Assembly: GCA_012511245.1 (NCBI GenBank)
Contig: JAAZGM010000222.1
Span: 1 to 10,665, forward strand
Direction of reading: 5' to 3'
From: Methanomicrobiales archaeon
GTDB taxonomy: Archaea; Halobacteriota; Methanomicrobia; Methanomicrobiales; Methanoculleaceae
DNA length: 10,665 bases
Positions 1 to 6,035 of this stretch are shown here, piece after piece; the stretch's first letter is position 1, and each line of letters starts with the position of its first letter. The translations under genes and the position numbers were made by a program. Below the pieces are notes generated by a model that saw only the letters and a program-made list of their open reading frames with translations, made no database searches and was not told the DNA's origin.

Positions 1-211
1 CGACCCCCTCGCGGATCCCGAGGTAGACCGGCGCACCGCACGAAAGGCCGGCGGGGAGCGGGTCGGGCATCAGAACGGTGCCGGGCGCAGGTTCGCCCTG
101 AAAGAGGACGGAGTTGTCCCGGACCAGAATCCAGCGCCTCTTGTGCGGCGATGGGTCCTCCGGGTAGACGGGAAAGAGGGGATGGACCGCGTAGAACGGG
201 TGGTGTTTCAT
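1..211 (-). CDS. Probable NUDIX NAD(+) diphosphatase, N-terminal part (cut by window edge)
   Basis: The reading frame opens with ATG at 209-211 and stays open for 70 codons to the window edge, so only the N-terminus is visible. The readable sequence includes RRWILVRDNSVLFQGE, then a Pro/Gly-rich stretch, then APVYLGIREG. This alternation resembles the N-terminal domain of NudC-like NAD(+) diphosphatases, which precedes the zinc ribbon and NUDIX box. Such enzymes split NAD(H) into NMN(H) and AMP and can remove NAD caps from RNA. The zinc ribbon and NUDIX box would lie outside the window, so the call rests on N-terminal resemblance only. The gene lies 27 nt downstream of the flavodoxin/ferredoxin gene on the same strand, so the two may be co-transcribed. 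The start is supported by GGAG 6 nt upstream of the ATG. Another protein of unknown function cannot be excluded. Confidence 0.5.
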   Translation of the reverse strand, partial: MKHHPFYAVHPLFPVYPEDPSPHKRRWILVRDNSVLFQGEPAPGTVLMPDPLPAGLSCGAPVYLGIREGV

Positions 212-238
212 GGTTGTATCCTCCGGATAACCTGCTCA

Positions 239-1039
239 TTACAGGAAGAACTCCGGCTCCTTTCGCTCGCCGCAGAGTGTGTAGAGGTGCAGCGACATAT
301 CCTTCACACGGCCGGGCATTATCGACCGGGCATGCTCGGGGCAACTCTTGATGCATGCACAGCAGGTGATGCATACCCCTGCATCGGTCAGGCTGCTCTC
401 CTCCGGATCGATGGCGCTGACCGGGCAGACCTCTGCGCATATCCCACATTGGGTACACGCATCGCTGACCGCGATGAAGTCTTCGGCCGGAACCTGAGGG
501 GTTTCCTGGTACTGGCGGCACCCGGGGAGGGTGGGGACGCTTATCCGGTCGGCTGAGGGGGCGGCATCGAGTTTTTCCCGTATCCTTCGCCCGAACGCCT
601 CTATGTGGTACAGATCGGCTGCATCCGGCCGCCCCCCGGCTATCGGCATCTCGTCGGAGGAGAACGAGTGCTCCCCTATACATGCGGCGCCGGCGATCGG
701 TCTGCACCCGCACCCGGTCAGGATATCGCCGAGCTCGATGAGCGCATCGCCATATATGCGGTTGCCGTAGACGACGACAGGGACCGCCGGGGCGTCCTGC
801 GCGGAGATCGCATGCAGCCACCCGTTCAGGAGCGCCGGCACCCGGCCCCGATATACCGGCACACCGACGATGAGCAGATCTCGATCTGTGGTTCTGAGCG
901 GCTCCACTCTCGCATCCGGCCGGGTGACATCCAGCGTCTCCACGCCGACCGGGCCCAGCCCACGCAGGATGCCCTCGACAACCGCCTTCGTCGTCCTTGT
1001 CGGCGAAAAATAGACTGTTTTCACGGATTCTATCTTCAT
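239..1039 (-). CDS. EFR1-type flavodoxin/ferredoxin fusion (2x[4Fe-4S])
   Basis: This 266-aa protein has two parts. Residues 1 to about 140 form a flavodoxin-like fold: VYFSPTRTTKAV at 9-20 sits where flavodoxins bind the FMN phosphate, and a VPVYRGRVP loop lies near residues 60-68. The C-terminal part is a bacterial-type 2x[4Fe-4S] ferredoxin with C195-x2-C-x2-C-x3-CP and C223-x2-C-x2-C-x3-CP. EFR1-type proteins are inferred cytoplasmic electron carriers or flavin/Fe-S oxidoreductases; their partners are mostly unknown. Cys227 is an extra cysteine directly after the second cluster ligand (C226-C227). AGAGG at 1047-1051 lies 7 nt from the ATG and supports this start. The gene stands upstream of the NUDIX-like gene on the same strand. 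The fold and cluster assignment are strong, but the physiological substrate is unknown. Confidence 0.88.
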   Translation of the reverse strand: MKIESVKTVYFSPTRTTKAVVEGILRGLGPVGVETLDVTRPDARVEPLRTTDRDLLIVGVPVYRGRVPALLNGWLHAISAQDAPAVPVVVYGNRIYGDALIELGDILTGCGCRPIAGAACIGEHSFSSDEMPIAGGRPDAADLYHIEAFGRRIREKLDAAPSADRISVPTLPGCRQYQETPQVPAEDFIAVSDACTQCGICAEVCPVSAIDPEESSLTDAGVCITCCACIKSCPEHARSIMPGRVKDMSLHLYTLCGERKEPEFFL

Positions 1040-1140
1040 TCAGTTCCCTCTACCATCGTATGCAGGAATCCTCTTCACCGGACCCCGCAAGGTGTAACCC
1101 CCGGAGAGCACCTCATCAGAAATGTGTGACGACGAATGGT

Positions 1141-1148
1141 GATATAAC
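1141..1148 (-). promoter_or_regulatory. TATA-like box for the flavodoxin/ferredoxin gene
   Basis: On the minus strand this reads GTTATATC, the best archaeal TATA match between the tRNA gene and the start at 1039. It predicts transcription starting near 1118-1122 and a leader of about 80 nt. The rest of 1040-1235 shows no convincing ORF or structured RNA. This is a sequence match only. Confidence 0.4.
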
Positions 1149-1227
1149 CGCCGGTTGTTCTCTAACCGCAAAACAGTCGGTGAAAAATACTGGAACCCCG
1201 GACATATCCATCATACGGCAGGATATC

Positions 1228-1232
1228 AAAAA
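1228..1232 (-). terminator. T-tract just after tRNA-Arg
   Basis: A run of five T on the minus strand begins 3 nt after the discriminator base of the tRNA. Archaeal RNA polymerase can stop at T-rich tracts without a hairpin, so this is a plausible but short terminator. No stem-loop accompanies it. Confidence 0.35.
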
Positions 1233-1235
1233 CGA

Positions 1236-1310
1236 CGGGCCTGGAGGGATTCGAACCCTCGGCATCCGGGTTAGAAGCCCGGCGCTATGTCCTGGCTAAG
1301 CCACAGACCC
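1236..1310 (-). tRNA. tRNA-Arg (anticodon UCU)
   Basis: The minus strand folds into a complete 75-nt cloverleaf. The acceptor GGGTCTG pairs with CAGGCCC, with one G-U pair, and the discriminator is G. The D arm begins at GCTTAGCC. The anticodon stem CCGGG/CCCGG encloses loop CTTCTAA, giving anticodon TCT, which reads AGA/AGG arginine codons. The T arm is GAGGG-TTCGAAT-CCCTC and the variable region has 5 nt. No intron is present and the CCA end is not encoded, as is common in archaea. The gene lies 78 nt downstream of the DUF473 stop on the same strand. Confidence 0.97.
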
Positions 1311-1343
1311 TTCTGGCGCACCCATACATTTTGGTTGCATGGA

Positions 1344-1353
1344 GTTATTAACC
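1344..1353 (-). promoter_or_regulatory. Possible TATA element for tRNA-Arg
   Basis: The minus strand reads GGTTAATAAC about 35-43 nt upstream of the tRNA 5' end. This predicts a start near 1322 and a short leader of about 12 nt. A second AT-rich stretch (AAAATGTAT) lies too close to the tRNA to position polymerase correctly. The match is weak, and read-through from DUF473 is also possible. Confidence 0.3.
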
Positions 1354-1388
1354 CTTTGAGGTCGGGAGAGATGATGGGGGGTGGCGTA

Positions 1389-1778
1389 TCACCCCGCCCG
1401 ATAACACGCCGACCTGATGACCTCGACGATGGTCGGATCACCCCATTTACGATCTTCCACGCCGCGGGCAATGGTCGTCCCCCGGAACTGGACCTTGATC
1501 CGGGCGGACATCCGTTCCCTCTCCTCGACGAAGGGCGGGTTGACAAACTCGACCCGCCTCATGCTGATGGTGAGCGCAAGGAGATCCACCATGATCCCGG
1601 TATCTCCAGGCGAGAGATCCTCCTCATTGACCGACGTCATGAAGATACACTCACCAGGAGAGGACACGGTCAGCGTGATGATGTTGTGCGCGCTATTCAG
1701 TTCAAGGGTGCGTGCTCTGCCGCTCTTGAGTTCAGCAATGACTGACGGTGATATTCCGGTTAACGCTGCGCATTTCAT
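1389..1778 (-). CDS. DUF473 family protein
   Basis: This 129-aa protein matches my memory of the methanogen-centred DUF473 family, whose members are about this length. The N-terminus MKCAALTGISPSVIAELKSG leads into RTLELNSAHNI, then VFL/TSV-like strands (CIFMTSVNEEDLSPGDTGI). The C-terminus ends with a pattern of the form PTIVEVIRSACYRAG. No catalytic motif, membrane segment or signal peptide is visible, so it is probably cytosolic with unknown function. GGTGAT (complement of 1784-1789) lies 5 nt before the ATG and overlaps the stop codon of the upstream PAC2 gene. Only 6 nt separate the two genes, so they are probably co-transcribed and translationally coupled. Assignment to DUF473 is from recall and was not checked by a profile search. 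Confidence 0.72.
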   Translation of the reverse strand: MKCAALTGISPSVIAELKSGRARTLELNSAHNIITLTVSSPGECIFMTSVNEEDLSPGDTGIMVDLLALTISMRRVEFVNPPFVEERERMSARIKVQFRGTTIARGVEDRKWGDPTIVEVIRSACYRAG

Positions 1779-1784
1779 AGTTCA

Positions 1785-2498
1785 TCACCCGTACATCGGC
1801 AGCTGTTCTCTCCGTGGTTGAACCTCGGTCTTCTGCACCTGCTCGGCGATCTGCGACATCGCCGCCTCGATCTCCACCGCCTGCTCAAGGAGTGGCTGGA
1901 TATCCAGATTGAGGTCGTAGATCTGATTTAAGACCTCGATTGTGGCCGCGGACGACCGCGGATCGGGGGTGTTCACCGTCTCGCCAAGAAGCCCTATCCC
2001 GGGGATGCCCCGGGTCTTACACTCAGTGAGGAGGCTTGCCGCGACACCAGAGATGCTCCCCATCGGGAGGATGATCGTCCGCTCTTCAATGCGTTGCAGC
2101 GTCTCGCTGCTGGTCGCAACCCCGAACACCCTCTTTTCCGGCTCGTTTGTGATGATCCCTGCAATCGTGACGACCTCCCTGACATCGAACTTCGTAAGCC
2201 AGTCCATGATGCCGTTTGCCACCTCGTAACAGATCGCCGGGTGAATGGGAACGTCAGAGATGATCGCAACAAGGTGTTCTTTTTCGTAGAGGCGCACCGG
2301 AGCGTTGATGACACCTCTTGTCATGAGGGCGACCGGCGGGAAGTACTTGCTCGTGATCGCCCCGATCTGTTCGAATTCCATCTGTTCAACGAGATATTGC
2401 AGGGCAATACTCCCGACGAGCCCGCTCCCGGGAAAACCGATCAGGACTGTCTTTTCGGCGCCGTCGAGCGCCCTGGATATAACCTTTATATCATCCAT
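1785..2498 (-). CDS. PAC2-family protein (proteasome assembly chaperone-like)
   Basis: A 237-aa protein of the archaeal PAC2/COG2047 type, related by fold to eukaryotic proteasome assembly chaperone 2. The family hallmark IGFPGSGLVG is at residues 20-29, followed by a long helix (SIALQYLVEQM). Mid-protein features include YEKEHLVAIISDVPIHP and a GIPGIGLLGET segment, as is typical of the family. The last ~50 residues are Glu/Gln/Ala-rich and probably form a coiled coil. Whether archaeal members assist proteasome assembly is not established, so the name reports homology only. I chose ATG at 2496-2498. An in-frame GTG at 2508-2510 would add MVDP to the N-terminus. Neither start has a well-spaced Shine-Dalgarno sequence, so the message may be leaderless or start upstream. 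DUF473 follows 6 nt downstream. Confidence 0.88.
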   Translation of the reverse strand: MDDIKVISRALDGAEKTVLIGFPGSGLVGSIALQYLVEQMEFEQIGAITSKYFPPVALMTRGVINAPVRLYEKEHLVAIISDVPIHPAICYEVANGIMDWLTKFDVREVVTIAGIITNEPEKRVFGVATSSETLQRIEERTIILPMGSISGVAASLLTECKTRGIPGIGLLGETVNTPDPRSSAATIEVLNQIYDLNLDIQPLLEQAVEIEAAMSQIAEQVQKTEVQPRREQLPMYG

Positions 2499-2560
2499 GG
2501 GATCAACCACATATTTCTGGATTAGTTTAACATAGCTGGGTGTCCCTTAAAAATATTATG
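2483..2560. promoter_or_regulatory. Compact divergent promoter region, PAC2 / DUF5611
   Basis: The two divergent ATG codons (2498 minus, 2558 plus) are 59 nt apart. AT-rich elements include TTTATATC on the plus strand at about 2485-2492, inside the PAC2 reading frame. TTTAACAT lies centrally (2526-2533), and AATATTTTTAAG on the minus strand at about 2547-2558 reaches the DUF5611 start. The central element would place both transcription starts close to the two ATGs, consistent with leaderless messages. The outer pair would instead give overlapping divergent transcripts. No strong Shine-Dalgarno sequence precedes either ATG. Confidence 0.45.
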
Positions 2561-2881
2561 CAGGAATACCAGATCAAGCGCGGATACACAAAACAACTCA
2601 AAGAAACCATGATCCAGGGCCTCCGCGACCAGTTCGAGATCGAACCCCGTGCGGCAGATGACGGACACTACATCATCTCCTACGGAGCGCTCCTGCGCCT
2701 TGAGGTCTGGCTGGGTGCGGGCGACAAAACCCTGGTCGTCGATACCGAGACGGACAAGACCGTCGACGACGAGACGATCATCGACACCAACCGCCGGTTC
2801 CGAAACTACCTCCTGCAGGTGACCGGGTATACGGCAAAAGAGCGGGCAAAGAAGGCGCAACAGGCCGTAAAGGGCAAATAA
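2558..2881 (+). CDS. DUF5611 family protein
   Basis: A 107-aa protein that I recognise as the methanogen family DUF5611. It begins MQEYQIKRGYTK and contains HYIISYGALLRLEVWLG around residues 42-58. A highly patterned C-terminal half follows (DTNRRFRNYLLQVTGYTAKER), ending in a lysine-rich tail. No catalytic motif or membrane segment is visible. The function is unknown; the charged, helical C-terminus could suit nucleic-acid or protein binding, but that is inference. An in-frame GTG at 2540 would add six residues. I prefer ATG 2558 because family homology appears to begin with MQEYQ. It stands alone on the plus strand, convergent with the leuS side and divergent from PAC2. Confidence 0.8.
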   Translation: MQEYQIKRGYTKQLKETMIQGLRDQFEIEPRAADDGHYIISYGALLRLEVWLGAGDKTLVVDTETDKTVDDETIIDTNRRFRNYLLQVTGYTAKERAKKAQQAVKGK

Positions 2882-2883
2882 CC

Positions 2884-2937
2884 GGGGTATTCTTCCAGCA
2901 GGAATATCCCCTTGCCCGATCATCGAATCTCTTTTTT
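2884..2937 (+). terminator. Hairpin plus T-tract after DUF5611
   Basis: Starting 3 nt after the stop codon, GGGGTATTC (2884-2892) pairs with GAATATCCCC (2902-2911) with one bulged A. A TTTTTT run follows at 2932-2937, about 20 nt after the stem. The T-tract alone can terminate archaeal RNA polymerase. The hairpin may end up at the 3' end of the mRNA as a stabilising structure. Confidence 0.55.
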
Positions 2938-2967
2938 CCATCATGTTTTTGTGGAGTCGGGCAGGGT

Positions 2968-3189
2968 TCAAGGAGAGCCGCCCGGCATGAACACCTCTCC
3001 CGGTTCAGTGATCTTGACGAAGAACCGGTTGTCGCTCACGCAGCCGAAGAACTTCGACTCGATCATCTCTTCCACACAGCATATCAGTTCCTGAATCCCG
3101 TCTCCTGCAGGATAGGCGCCAACGCAATCATGTTTCCCGGACTGGATATATGCCTGCTCCCTGCCGGGCGAAAGTGAATCTGAGACCAA
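2968..3189 (-). CDS. Small hypothetical protein, TTG start
   Basis: An open frame of 73 codons on the minus strand between the leuS T-tract and the DUF5611 terminator. The first possible start is TTG at 3187-3189. No in-frame ATG occurs before codon 42, and no Shine-Dalgarno sequence precedes the TTG. Its second half shows strong GC preference at third codon positions (runs such as AAG TTC TTC GGC TGC GTG), like the neighbouring genes, which argues that it is or was coding. The protein has four cysteines and alternating hydrophobic patterns (ELICCVEEMIESKFFGCVSD, then FFVKITEPGEVF). I recognise no family. It could be a small free-standing gene, the last cistron after leuS, or the remnant of a longer gene that lost its N-terminus. 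Confidence 0.5.
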   Translation of the reverse strand: MVSDSLSPGREQAYIQSGKHDCVGAYPAGDGIQELICCVEEMIESKFFGCVSDNRFFVKITEPGEVFMPGGSP

Positions 3190-3197
3190 ATGGATGC

Positions 3198-3212
3198 AAA
3201 AAAAAGGAAAAA
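3198..3212 (-). terminator. Double T-tract after leuS
   Basis: The minus strand reads TTTTT-CC-TTTTTTTT starting 10 nt after the leuS stop codon. Such tracts are the main intrinsic termination signal for archaeal RNA polymerase, so this probably ends the prepilin peptidase-hisI-ATPase-leuS transcript. No hairpin precedes it. Confidence 0.65.
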
Positions 3213-3222
3213 TGCAGGTATC

Positions 3223-6000
3223 TTACTCGATCACTATCGCCGGCTTGAACGGCAGAGCACCCGAGGCCTTCGGGTGCATGCTCGTCTCAGCGCCCTGGAT
3301 CTTCACCGGCACGCCGAACTCGTGCTCCAGGAACGCCCGTGCACCCTCAAGAACTGCCTGCTCATCGGGTGCAGAGGCCGCAAGCTGCTTCACGAGGTCG
3401 GGAGGGAGTTTCAGGATCTGTTTTGTCACCTGTTTTGCTGCATCCGTCGCCTCGCGGCCGCGTTTGCGCATCTCCTCGTTCTGCATGATCTCTCGCATCA
3501 CCCGTGTCTTATCGGCTGATGCCGCGATGATCCGGAACGCCTCATGCTTCCATGCCGGTGCAACGAAGAGGCTGATCGACTTCGGCTCTATCGGGATGAG
3601 CTTCATGATCGATTCGATATCCTCGACCGTCCGGGCGAGGAGCTCCTCGGCGAGCTCGATCTCCGGGCTGACCTGTGCGTCGTCCACCTCGGGCCAGAGG
3701 GCAAGAGAGACCATGCCCTCCCCGCCGATATCCTTCCAGAGCGCTTCACAGGTGAACGGGATGAATGGGGCAAGCAGGCGCACCCATGTGCGGCAAAGAT
3801 CCTGCATAACCGCCCCGCCGCTCGCACCCTCAGGCAGGCGGCGGCGGTACCATTTCAGGTCGGCCTCCACGCCGAAGAACGCTTCCTGCAGCGCCTGCCG
3901 GGTCTGGAACCCATCCAGTGCTGCAGTGGTGTTCCTGACACGCTGCTGGAGCCTGCTCGTGAGCCAGGCATCGATGCCGTAAGCGCCGACAGCACCTTTT
4001 GCATCCGTAACGGTGTTCCAGAACCGCTCGATCTGCCTCTTCGTTGAAGAGACGAGCTCGTTCCTCCAGTCAAAGTCCTGCCAGGGCTCCGCACTCCCGA
4101 CGAGGAACATCCGGACTGTATCGGCGCCGAACGCCTCGACGGCATCCTCGAGCAGGAAGACGTTGCCCTTGCTCGATGACATCTTCGCACCGTTCAGGAG
4201 ACCCATACCGAAGACCACCATGCCCTGCGGCTGCAGTTCCGGCGGGAAGATTGCCCGATGGTGGAAGAGCTGGAAGGTGAGGTGGTTTGATATGAGGTCC
4301 TTTGCCGAGAACCGGTAATCGTAAGGGTACCAGTAGAGGAACTCGCTCCGGATCCGGTCAAGTGTCTCGCGATCGATCGTGGCGGGGTTCCCCTCGCCCA
4401 TGAAGATATACTCAAAGACCTCCGGAGTCAGTTTCTCCGGCGGGATCGCCTTCAGGTGGTGGGCGATCGTGTAGTAGGCCATATAGATCGTCGAGTCCGA
4501 GAGCGGTTCAATGATCCAGGCAGGATCCCAGGGAAGTTTCGTGCCGAGCCCCACCCGTCGCGTGCATGCCCAGTCCTTCAGCCAGTCGACCGTCCGGACG
4601 AACTCGGTCTGGACCTCGGGGGGAACGAGCGCCATCCGGTCGAGCTGGGTCTTCACCTGCTCCTTCCAGCACGGGTCGCTGTACTCAAGGAACCACTGGT
4701 CATGGAGGATCTTCACAAAGACCCTCCCTCCGCACCGGCAGATCACCTGGCGGTTGTCGAACTCATACATCGGGATCGAGCCGTAGCGCTCCATCATCAG
4801 CGCCGCAACGTCATCCCTGGCCTCCCGCACTGGTTTCCCGCCGTACTTCGGAAAGACCTTCCCGCGGGAGAACTCTGCGCTGTAAATCTCCTGGGTGAGC
4901 GCCTCCATCCCGGGGTCGTTCTGGTCGAGGATACCTGCGCGTTCGACCGCATCTTTTGCCGGGATCTCGCCGTACCCCTCGACGGTGATGAGCGGGATCG
5001 GCTGGATGGACGTATACATCCCCTGCTGCTGCAGGTCGCGGAGAGCGATGTAGTCGAAGGGAGCGTGGGCGGGAACGCTCATCACAATCCCGGTTCCCAT
5101 ATCCGGGTCGACGAACGAGGCCGGGAGGATGGGAATGTCACCGGAGAGCGGGTGTGCGACCGTCCGGTCGATCAGCGCTGTTCCAGGGATCTCCGCGGTC
5201 ACGGTGACGGCGTGATCCTGGAGGCTGAGTTTCCCGGCCGCTTCCTGGCTCAGGATCCACTCCTCACCGTCGACCATCGCCCGCACGTAGGTGACGGCCG
5301 GGTTCACCCAGAGATTCGTCACGCCATAGATCGTCTCGGGCCGGAGGGTTGCGCACGGGATCTTTGCATCGCCAAAGGAGAAGGCCACCAGGGTGAACTT
5401 GATGATCTCTGCCTTATCCCCTTCGAGAAGGTCATGGTCGCCGACCGGGTTCTCACACTGCAGACAGTATTTGACCGGGTGGGCTCCCCTGACGACATGC
5501 CCCGCCTCATGGAGACGTTTATACTGCCACTCGATGAACTTCGAGTACTGGGGATCGACGGTGATGAACCGGCGGCGCCAGTCGATCGAGAGCCCGCACT
5601 TCTGCATCGCGCGCCGATACTCCTCCGAGAAGTACCGGACGATCTCCATCGGGTCGATGAACCGGTCGAGGATGTCCTGCGGCACCCGGTAAAGGTCACG
5701 GTAGAGCCCGATCGTCGCCGTATCGCCATTCGCAATCCTCTTCGATATCCCGATGACCGGGGTGCCGGTGACGTGGAACGCCATCGGGAAGAGAACCTGT
5801 TTGCCCTTCATCCTCTGGTACCGGGCGAGAACATCCGGGACGATATACGTCCTCCCGTGCCCGACATGCATCGCCCCACTTGGATAGGGGTACGCCACGG
5901 TCAGGTAATACTTCTCCTTCTCTGCCGGATCGGCCTCAAAGGCCTGCTCCCATCGGGCGATACATTCCCGTTCGTTGTCCTGCATATCTAATCCGCTCAC
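3223..6000 (-). CDS. leuS: Leucyl-tRNA synthetase, archaeal/eukaryotic type
   Basis: This class I aminoacyl-tRNA synthetase attaches leucine to tRNA-Leu in the cytosol, using ATP. The 925-aa length fits archaeal LeuRS. The ATP-binding HIGH motif appears as HVGH at 45-48, after AYPYPSGAM. The second signature is KMSSSKGN starting at K606. The CP1 editing insertion, which removes mischarged residues, shows LRPETIYGVTNLWVNP and GTGIVMSVPAHAPFDY. A CLQCENPVGDHD segment resembles a Cys-containing zinc-binding element. The C-terminal ~250 residues form the anticodon-stem and tRNA-recognition domains. Start choice: GGAGG at 6007-6011 lies 6 nt before GTG 5998-6000, so the GTG is preferred over ATG 5983-5985, which is 21 nt away. 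The gene is 35 nt downstream of the PIN-ATPase gene. T-tracts follow its stop. Confidence 0.98.
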   Translation of the reverse strand: MSGLDMQDNERECIARWEQAFEADPAEKEKYYLTVAYPYPSGAMHVGHGRTYIVPDVLARYQRMKGKQVLFPMAFHVTGTPVIGISKRIANGDTATIGLYRDLYRVPQDILDRFIDPMEIVRYFSEEYRRAMQKCGLSIDWRRRFITVDPQYSKFIEWQYKRLHEAGHVVRGAHPVKYCLQCENPVGDHDLLEGDKAEIIKFTLVAFSFGDAKIPCATLRPETIYGVTNLWVNPAVTYVRAMVDGEEWILSQEAAGKLSLQDHAVTVTAEIPGTALIDRTVAHPLSGDIPILPASFVDPDMGTGIVMSVPAHAPFDYIALRDLQQQGMYTSIQPIPLITVEGYGEIPAKDAVERAGILDQNDPGMEALTQEIYSAEFSRGKVFPKYGGKPVREARDDVAALMMERYGSIPMYEFDNRQVICRCGGRVFVKILHDQWFLEYSDPCWKEQVKTQLDRMALVPPEVQTEFVRTVDWLKDWACTRRVGLGTKLPWDPAWIIEPLSDSTIYMAYYTIAHHLKAIPPEKLTPEVFEYIFMGEGNPATIDRETLDRIRSEFLYWYPYDYRFSAKDLISNHLTFQLFHHRAIFPPELQPQGMVVFGMGLLNGAKMSSSKGNVFLLEDAVEAFGADTVRMFLVGSAEPWQDFDWRNELVSSTKRQIERFWNTVTDAKGAVGAYGIDAWLTSRLQQRVRNTTAALDGFQTRQALQEAFFGVEADLKWYRRRLPEGASGGAVMQDLCRTWVRLLAPFIPFTCEALWKDIGGEGMVSLALWPEVDDAQVSPEIELAEELLARTVEDIESIMKLIPIEPKSISLFVAPAWKHEAFRIIAASADKTRVMREIMQNEEMRKRGREATDAAKQVTKQILKLPPDLVKQLAASAPDEQAVLEGARAFLEHEFGVPVKIQGAETSMHPKASGALPFKPAIVIE

Positions 6001-6006
6001 TCTAAG

Positions 6007-6011
6007 CCTCC
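6007..6011 (-). promoter_or_regulatory. Shine-Dalgarno site selecting the leuS GTG start
   Basis: The minus strand reads GGAGG 6 nt upstream of GTG 5998-6000. It sits in the short gap after the ATPase stop codon. It is among the clearer ribosome-binding sites in the cluster and decides the start in favour of GTG. Confidence 0.7.
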
Positions 6012-6035
6012 GGATTCTGGTTCTTCATACCCCAA

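Noticed and set aside
1040..1235. Riboswitch or structured leader upstream of the flavodoxin/ferredoxin gene
   Set aside because: No extended pairing or recognised aptamer core could be traced; only a TATA-like box and a ribosome-binding site are supportable.
1236..1310. tRNA gene as an integration site for a mobile element
   Set aside because: No integrase gene and no duplicated tRNA 3' end were seen on either side within the window.
2522..2971. 149-codon minus-strand frame opposite DUF5611
   Set aside because: Antisense to DUF5611, whose family pattern and start are convincing. It also runs through the probable terminator.
4456..5991. 511-codon open frame on the plus strand
   Set aside because: It lies antisense to leuS, whose synthetase motifs are unambiguous. 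Its translation is Arg/Asp/His/Pro-rich, typical of an antisense frame in GC-rich DNA.
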